A program made the translations under genes and the position numbers. A model generated the notes under the pieces. The model ran no database searches and had not been told where the DNA came from. It was given only the letters and a program-made list of their open reading frames with translations. A DNA stretch of 64,000 bases, taken from the NCBI RefSeq assembly GCF_000182925.2, contig NC_026507.1:1922001-1986000 (forward strand), read 5' to 3'. The stretch is from Neurospora crassa OR74A. Lineage: Eukaryota; Ascomycota; Sordariomycetes; Sordariales; Sordariaceae. The stretch's first letter is position 1; each line of letters opens with the position of its first letter. This document shows positions 57,107-64,000 of the stretch, in pieces.

Positions 57107-60100
57107 TTACCTCCTCCTGCCAAACCTAAACTTCAACCCATCATCACTCTCATCACTACCCTCTGCACTATCCTCGACCCCAAACCGCCTCCTGCTTCCA
57201 GTTCCCGTTGTCCTTGCCCTCTTCGCCGCCGGCTGTCCGCTACTCCTTTCACCCCCACTCGCTGGAGCACCATGCTTGCTACCCGCGCCCGACCCGGATG
57301 ATGCAGCTTCTGCTTGTGTCGTGGTGCCCACTGTTGTCGTGGCGGTTGTCTGCCGCGTCCTTCTCGCAGCTTTTGCCTTCTCAGCTGATTTGGCTGCTCG
57401 CGACCTTGGAGTTTCCGATGCCGCTGTCGCTGAGTAGGGTGGCGGTGGTGATCCGGTTTCTGGGATTACGGTGCTTCCTTCTCCGCCACCGTTGTCATCC
57501 GAGCCTTCCTCGTCACTACTATCCACCGCCATGAGCATCCTTCTCGTGGGAAGACCACTGGACCTCTTATAGGCCGGATTTTGTGAAGTACCAGTTGCTG
57601 CCAATGTGCCAGCCCGGACTTGACTCTGCGATTGTCCCCCCAGTCCCTGAGTGTTGCGTCTACTATTACTACCGGCATCTTCAAGCCAGTAATCGTCTCC
57701 AATGCCGTATTCTTTGGGCTTGACTTCTTCTAGCGTGATGACAAGACGTCGTTGCTGCTGTTGCTCGTCAACAGCGTCACCGGCACCAGAACTGTCGACT
57801 CCCCGCTTCTGCTTACGGAACTTTTTAAAGTTTTTCCGGCCGTTCCAGCGCGGATCCCACCTGCCATCGGCAATGTCTTGCTCGCGCGTGCGCCCTCCTC
57901 TTCTGCCGCCGCTGGCGTCGGCGAAGCTTTCGTCTCCCTCCTCTGCATTGTCGAGATCGCGGTTCGGCATTCGCACCTCGAACTCTTCGATGATGTGAAG
58001 GCGGCGGATGGCGGCATAGTCAATTTCGTCGTCAGCGGTCGAGTCCAGCAGCGCTTGACGCTCGGCGGCCGCGAGAGCTTCGGCCTCTTCGCGCTTCTGG
58101 CGGGCGAGTTCGATAATGTCGTCACCGTCTCCCTTCTCGGCTTTTTTACCTTTGCCTTTGGCTCCCTTCTTCCCCTTACCCCGTGAGTCGGATATGCTGT
58201 TTGCATCGTCTTTGTCATCGTCTACAGCTGGTGGCTCCTCTGGTTCGGGAGTCGGCTGGGGGATGGCGGGTTGCCCGGCCTCAATGCGCCTCTTCTTGGC
58301 GGCGGTGGCGGTGGGGGCAATGGCATCTAGTAATTCTGACACATCATGCTCGGGCAGTGGTGACAGCGCGCGTTTACGCGTCGGCTTTTTGCTCCGGGTA
58401 GCGCCTGTGGTGGCGGCGGGGGGACGTGATTCTTGTTCTGAGAAATCATCATCGAATTGCTCTTGTTGCTGTGAGACGAAGAGACTTTGGCTGTCTTGCG
58501 ATGCTGGCATATCCGCGGCTAATTGTGTTGCCTTTGTAGCTGGAGCAGCAGGAACGTCTGCCATGGAATCGTCTTCGTCGTTATCGGAATCGAAATCGAA
58601 ACCCTTGAAGCGAGACCTACCACCTGCGCGAGCTCGTCGTCGAGCCGGGGCGGGTTCGTCATTTTCTCTGTCGCGTGGATCGACTTGCATGCGATCCCCC
58701 GATTGAGTTTGGGCGATCTGGGTGGGATTTGCGGTTGATGTAGGTTGGGTGTCTTCTTCGAGGCGTCGTCGGAGTAGAGATGCATCGCAGGCGAGGATGG
58801 CCTCCAGAAACTCCTTTTGGTCGGGAGGCCGATGGTCGAGATGTCTGGCAAAGCTCGTGTAGAAGTTGGTCCACCACTCAACGTCATCGCCCTTTCCAGG
58901 GGCATGTCGCACCACAACGACTCTTTTCCCGTCACTGCCATCCTCAAATGACCCAGTCCCTTTTTCACCGGCAACCTCTTTGACGTAGCGCACAAAGTCA
59001 TCTACCTCGGTGACGCCTTCCACTACTTCTTTGAAGAAAGCCTTGCCTTTGCCCCACTGAACAACAGGCGCAAGGTTCTCGTGTTGCTTCTGATTGTAGA
59101 ACACGAAGGTGTATCCAGCGAAAACATCGTGTCGCCGCTCGTCGGGTGCATAATCGGCTGGCGGTCGTTCGGTAGGCTCATCACCGCGAGGTGGCAGGTA
59201 ATCAGCGGCATTGGGCCAGGCCTTATCGAAGGTGCTCTCCAATGCACTGGGCGTTCCCGTTCCAGCGTCATCAGGCACTGTGGCAGCCTCGACAATGGCA
59301 GTGATAAAACCGTCGGATACGATAGGTTTGCCATTGACCAGTGCTTGCAGTGTCTTGGATGTGTTGCGTTTCTTGCTAACCACGTGGGTGGTGAGCTGTT
59401 CGTAAGTACCTATGTACTTGATGTCAAGCTGCTCGAGGTTGTCACGTAGCGTCTGCCATGAACCAGCCTCGATTTCCTTCTTGGTAAAAGAGAAGCTGAG
59501 AACAACAGGACGCCATACGATGCTGAAGCAAACCGGTGAGTTCAGGTCAGGTAACACCATGGTTCGTTTGTATAGGGTTATACATACCGAAGTTGATGTG
59601 GACAGGCACCCAATATAAGCTCGTTGGTTGGTTCGGTGAGGACGACTTTCTGTCCACGTATTTGAGTCCCGTTCAAGAGGGTGCCCTTTTTCGAATTTTT
59701 ATCCTCAATGGTGATTTTGGAGCGTGCGAGTATGTTGCCCTGAAGAAGCTTTATCAGCCGAGGCAATTCAGAACATTCCCTGCCCGAGGAAACCTACACC
59801 ATCGCCGTCCACAACATCAGCGACATGAATGCAAATATGATTCCGTGAGATTGTCTTGTCAGAAATGACAAAATCGGCTAAAAGGCCAGTCAGTGGCTGT
59901 TTTCATGCTCATGCTGAGGAAGCCATACTGTTTTCCGCAGTCCTACCAAAAAGGTACTGCCTGCCCGGTCGCAGCCATTTTCTTCCGTCTGGCTTCCTCG
60001 TTCGGGGTCAGCGATCTCTTCCCACGAAGTTTCTTGATCTGATATGGATGGCATCACGGCAGCGCGTCGACGCGACCGCCAATTCATGTAGCACAGTAGC

Positions 60101-60149
60101 ACACAGGACAAAACCCACCTTCGAAGACGTCACTTTCGAGAAGCCACAT
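57107..60149 (-). CDS. nbs1: NBS1/nibrin, MRN DNA-repair complex subunit
   Basis: Five exons on the minus strand: 60149-60119, 59988-59929, 59877-59798, 59739-59588 and 59522-57107, giving 912 residues with all phases consistent. The start MWLLESDVFE, then RKWLRPGRQYLFGRTAE, ISDKTISRNHICIHV and NSKKGTLLNGTQI, forms an FHA domain encoded by the four small exons. Two BRCT-like segments follow (VVLSFSFTKKEIEAGSW..., FAGYTFVFYN...). The long C-terminal part is disordered and acidic/basic, with many SQ/TQ sites typical of ATM/ATR-type targets. NBS1 with MRE11 and RAD50 senses double-strand breaks and activates Tel1/ATM. A candidate MRE11-contact region (LEEVKPKEYGIGDDYW) is a guess. The second intron (donor GTATGG) and third (donor GTAGGT) are less certain than the others. 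Confidence 0.9.
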
Positions 60150-61080
60150 ATTCTCAACAATCCCAACTGGAATAAACTGGAGGTAGGAATTGACAGTGCG
60201 GACTTTGAGGTGGAGATTGATGGGTTGAGATGACGCGATGGCCGATCGCGCGCAAGTATTGGTGTTACGCGGTCACTCTTCGTTTAACTAACTAGGTACG
60301 TGGGGTATTAACGTTGCGCGGCGTAAGCGTCGTGTTGGATGGATGCCGGGGACTTGTCTGTCGCGGAAGGAGCGCGCTCGCACGTGAACACTCTAGAGTT
60401 TAGACTGTAATTGAACTTGCCTGTTTGGGTCGTTCCAAAACTTCTAGTGTACAGTACTAATTCCGTCCAGTCTCGAGCCTCGAGGCTCCTCCGGGCCGGT
60501 TGAGGTGGTTGCCTTTTGCTGGCAGCAAATCCTTTGCGAGGGGTGTACGAGGAAGTTGAACTATGATTACGGGCATTTATACCTATGCATTAGTCGTTTT
60601 TTTGTTGAATAATACATATCGGCTTTTTGCCAGTCTTTCGCATGGGATTCTGATTTCACCTCTTTCGCCGTTGGTAGTGTAATCGAGACGGTGCTTTCCC
60701 TGCATGCTGAGGCCCCACTGTTTAACATTGGTGGTTGCAGGCGTTTCTTTCTCGTGTCGCCAGGGGGCAATTCTCTTGGCAATCCCCCCGGAGCCCACTG
60801 CAGTGGAAGACTACCAGTACCGCTACACAACACTAGTCTACGTAGCGGTTGGCTCCCGACTGCCCTTTTCGGGACGATAAAACAGACGGGAGTCATCGGT
60901 GAATGTTTGACACGGCCGAATATCTTACCTGCCAGATACAGGTATAAAACATCCCGAGTCCCTTCCTCACATCATTCTAAACCCTTGTATTGTCCCCCTT
61001 TCGGCCCATTCGCCGTCCAATACTCACCCAAAAACAGTCACAAAAAGCCACTCACCACCACTCCATCACTACCATTAAAA
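60150..61080. other. Divergent promoter between nbs1 and the eS30 gene
   Basis: No gene seen. CAGTCACA, identical to the HomolD box of fission yeast ribosomal protein promoters, occurs at 61035-61042, 39 bases before the eS30 ATG; its function here is unknown. Confidence 0.5.
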
Positions 61081-61401
61081 ATGGGCAAAGTTCACGGTTC
61101 CCTTGCTCGTGCCGGTAAGTTGCAGTTTTTGATGCCATTTCGCCACACCTTCATCACCAAAACTCACACCCATCTTCAGGCAAGGTCAAGTCTCAGACTC
61201 CCAAGGTTGAGCCCCAGGAAAAGCCCAAGACTCCCAAGGGCCGTGCTCACAAGCGCGAAATCTACACTCGCCGTTTCGTGAACGTTGTCACCGGTCCTGG
61301 CGGCAAGCGCAAGGTAGGAGGGCTCACTCACGCTTTGCTTCCAGGTCGCAGTTGTGCTGACATATCATCGAATCCAGATGAACGCCAACCCCTCTGCTTG
61401 A
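61081..61401 (+). CDS. rps30: 40S ribosomal protein S30 (eS30)
   Basis: Three exons, 61081-61114, 61180-61313 and 61378-61401, give 63 residues starting [20 protein letters not shown] and continuing [17 protein letters not shown], with the end KMNANPSA. It matches eS30, the C-terminal half of the animal FAU fusion; as in other fungi there is no ubiquitin-like N-terminus. It is part of the small ribosomal subunit near the A-site side of the decoding region. The last exon is only 24 bases. Donors are GTAAGT and GTAGGA. Confidence 0.95.
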
Positions 61402-62486
61402 AGGGCTTATCTTTTGGAATGTTGCTCATTCGCAAATAAGCAAGCAAGCATCTCATGGCGTCTCTAGGCGTTTACTGATTCTACCTACGAGGGAAATGGT
61501 CATGGCCATGGGCATATCGGGAACGCAGGAGCATGTGTTGGACTTGGGTACTCAGTTCATCCTCTACTATAGGCTAGGTTTCCGGTGCAAAGGCGTTTTG
61601 ATGGAATCTGATGATGCCCCCTTCTTCCAGCTAGGTACAATAGGAAAATCGATTTGCCCTTTGGGCACTTATTCAGAAAACGGCTCTCTTCTTGATCATA
61701 TCAGCGTGTGATCCCTGGAAGAGGAACGTGCAATACCAGGTCGTTCTGTGTGAGTTGGATGCCTCTATGAGTCTATGGAGACCGACAGACTGGAGGCACA
61801 TGTCGCAACTAAGAGACGAACACCTCCACTGAACCATCTGATGATGCGACAAGGTAATGTGCATTTGCAAATGGATGTTGATATCGGGTGTTCACTGGGA
61901 ATCTGTAGCGACAGTGAGGAACTCCGCAACAACTATCGACAAAATTGAAAGATTTGTTGACACGAGTCCGATACTGAAATCTCCACGCGTTGGTAATGAC
62001 AAGAGTGAGAACCCCGATGGCCTACAGAGGGAGGGATGGACTTCAATGATCGCAGTGGGGCTTCAATTTGCCCATGACGGGTTGAAACTGCCCCGGCATT
62101 CAAGGTTCACGATTGCAAGTTCGCGGCGGGACTGACGGTGCGACGGCCAGCCCTGTAGGTAGCTACAGCAAGCAGTTGGGCTGAGAAGCAGACAGCCTGG
62201 TCCGTGCACACTCATTGTCCATGCCAAGCCTGACAGCTGTAACCCCAAATCTACCCCACCTTTCGGCTGCCAGGCGGGACAAAACCCGCGGATAGCCAAT
62301 GAGGTGGGCGTTAGGGTTGGTGCCAAAGGCGGAGCGCACCAGCAAAATCCAGAAATCGCAGCGAAAAGCTGCGACCCCCACCAGGCGCCCGAGAAAAACG
62401 TCGAGTATCTGCACTCCTCAACCAGTCCACGACGACGACCAGCAACAGACCCTCCGTCTCCGATACCCTACCGGCAAACCGACATA
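61402..62486. other. Intergenic between eS30 and uS5 genes
   Basis: No gene seen. It must contain the uS5 promoter. Confidence 0.55.
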
Positions 62487-63495
62487 ATGGCTGATCGTGG
62501 AACTTCTGGCCCCCGTGGCGGCGGCTTCGCTTCCCGTGGCGATCGTGGTGGTGACCGCGGCCGTGGCCGTGGTGGACGTGGCCGTGGCCGTCGCGGCGGC
62601 AAGTCCGAGGAGAAGGAGTGGCAGCCCGTCACCAAGCTTGGCCGTCTCGTGAAGGCCGGCAAGATCAAGAGCATGGAGGAGATCTACCTCCACTCTCTCC
62701 CCATCAAGGAGTACCAGATCGTCGACTTCTTCCTCCCCAAGCTCAAGGATGAGGTCATGAAGGTGCGCAGCAACGAATTCTTTGATGCCCGGAGGATGAG
62801 GTTGAGGAGGGGGAGGAGCGAGAATCGCAGGATTCGCGACGACATTGGGGGGAACTGTGCTTGAAACCCCACGAAACTGCATGCTGATATTGTTGTTTTC
62901 TCCCTCTGCAGATCAAGCCCGTCCAGAAGCAGACCCGTGCCGGTCAGCGTACCCGCTTCAAGGCCATCGTCATCATCGGTGACTCCGAGGGCCACGTCGG
63001 TCTCGGTATCAAGACCTCCAAGGAAGTCGCTACTGCTATCCGCGCTGCCATCATCATCGCCAAGCTCAGCGTCATCCCCGTCCGTCGCGGTTACTGGGGC
63101 GCCAACCTCGGTCTCCCCCACTCCCTCCCCGTCAAGGAGTCTGGCAAGTGCGGTTCCGTCACCGTCCGCGTAAGTTATACCCAGAATTTGACCCGAGAAG
63201 CTGGAACTGGCGCTGACTGCGATCCTCATAGCTTATCCCCGCTCCCCGTGGTACCTCCCTCGTTGCCTCCCCCGCCGTCAAGCGTCTTCTCCAGCTCGCC
63301 GGTATCGAGGATGCTTACACCTCCTCTTCCGGCTCTACCAAGACCCTTGAGAACACTCTCAAGGCTACTTTCGCCGCTGTTTCCAACACCTATGGCTTCC
63401 TTACCCCCAACTTGTGGAAGGAGACCAAGTTGACCCGCTCTCCTCTTGAGGAGTTCGCCGACACCCTCCGTGAGGGCAAGCGTTACGCCAACTAA
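62487..63495 (+). CDS. rps2: 40S ribosomal protein S2 (uS5)
   Basis: Three exons, 62487-62762, 62912-63169 and 63232-63495, give 265 residues, all junctions in phase 0. An N-terminal RGG-rich tail ([21 protein letters not shown]), usually arginine-methylated in this family, precedes the S5 domain: [12 protein letters not shown], then [21 protein letters not shown], and [20 protein letters not shown]. The C-terminal domain contains [19 protein letters not shown] and the [14 protein letters not shown] segment. uS5 lies at the mRNA entry side of the small subunit and is needed for decoding fidelity. Donors are GTGCGC and GTAAGT. Confidence 0.97.
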
Positions 63496-64000
63496 GCGAC
63501 TGGTTGAAAGTTGTTTTCAGCTAGCGAGGATGGAAGGATTCTTTCGGGCGTCTGTGGTTATTTGATTGCATGGGCTCCGGGAATGGAATAGATGAAGGCT
63601 GTTGTCCCAAATACCTAGTGCGATCGGCCTGAGTCCCAAAATTGATGAAATGACCAACAACGACAAAGCCCCCATTCGAATAGCGAATCAACGTGAATGT
63701 TATGGATGGTAGCGTTGTGGGACAATGTGTTCCATGCGGTCAAGGGTCGTCGCTGCTCATACTACGGACAGCTGTTTATTTGGTTTGCGAGCTTAACATG
63801 CTGTATGGTTCGCGGTTGCTAACAGCTCAGCAGACACGGTTCACACAGAAATCACGTACAAGAGACCAAGCTTGGAGTGGTAGGTAGCCTTCCACTTAAG
63901 TTGCTTTCTATACTGGAAATGGCCTGTCCGAGAGGCAGCGCGGTAGGAAGGGACTCGTGACTTGACCTTGAGATACCATCTAGGTAGTCACTCGTGACTG
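63496..64000. other. 3' flank of rps2 to window end
   Basis: No gene seen. GGTAGGTAG at 63880-63888. Confidence 0.6.

Noticed and set aside
58116-58706. 196-codon plus-strand frame inside nbs1
   Set aside because: Low-complexity shadow of the NBS1 C-terminal coding sequence.
1-64000. Transposons, viral remnants, CRISPR arrays, 5S rRNA genes, RIP-mutated AT-rich repeats
   Set aside because: Looked for by eye on both strands: no terminal repeats, transposase or reverse transcriptase motifs, spacer arrays, 5S-type sequence or long AT-rich blocks were found. A repeat-masking and covariance-model search would be needed to be sure.

Overview
The window looks like chromosomal DNA of a filamentous ascomycete of the Sordariales, closest in style to Neurospora. 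Genes carry short spliceosomal introns with GT...CTGAC/CTAAC...AG signals, the coding regions are GC-rich, tRNA genes are scattered singly, and the proteins (CDC24 with a PB1 tail, TRAX, NBS1, squalene synthase, GPI14, siderophore enzymes) are typical fungal orthologues. I see no transposon, viral remnant, CRISPR array, 5S rRNA or AT-rich mutated repeat block. The assignment to a genus is inference.

Layout. 1-1.5 kb: 3' part of the polarity exchange factor CDC24. 3.9-4.3 kb: mitochondrial ribosomal protein MRP10. 5.2-10.3 kb: a 1656-residue disordered, AT-hook-bearing nuclear-type protein. 11-12.8 kb: two inverted identical tRNA-Gly genes bracketing a doubtful small gene. 13.3-21.2 kb: a probable iron-regulated neighbourhood. 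It holds a peroxisomal acyl-CoA synthetase (SKL end) and, divergently, a SidF-type N5-hydroxyornithine acyltransferase (PKL end), followed by an AMID/AIF-like oxidoreductase. Seven exact copies of ATCTGATAA, the consensus of the siderophore GATA repressors (SRE/SreA), lie upstream of these three genes, and I found none elsewhere in the window. 22.5-26 kb: tRNA-Gly, intron-bearing tRNA-Arg(CCU) and tRNA-Leu(AAG), and an orphan CxxC zinc protein. 26.5-31.4 kb: TRAX, an amidohydrolase-2 decarboxylase-like enzyme, and GPI14.

32-39.7 kb: an F-box protein and a secreted subtilisin, separated by a 4.4 kb stretch with no convincing gene. 41.4-46.2 kb: squalene synthase (ERG9), divergent from a bifunctional nucleotide-sugar epimerase/reductase of the UDP-rhamnose type. 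47.7-51.6 kb: a CAJ1/DJP1-type DnaJ protein and a membrane-anchored cytochrome b5 protein. 53.1-55.9 kb: a long low-complexity protein with three repeated FFYAN-like motifs and a coiled coil. 57.1-60.1 kb: the DNA-repair protein NBS1, whose FHA domain is spread over four small 5' exons. 61-63.5 kb: two tandem small-subunit ribosomal protein genes, eS30 and uS5.

Functionally most genes are independent housekeeping loci. The exception is the 13-22 kb block, where divergent orientation, peroxisomal targeting signals and shared GATA-type sites together suggest an iron-repressed siderophore module. All splice models were built by hand from reading frame, splice consensus and family resemblance; none was checked with transcripts or database searches.
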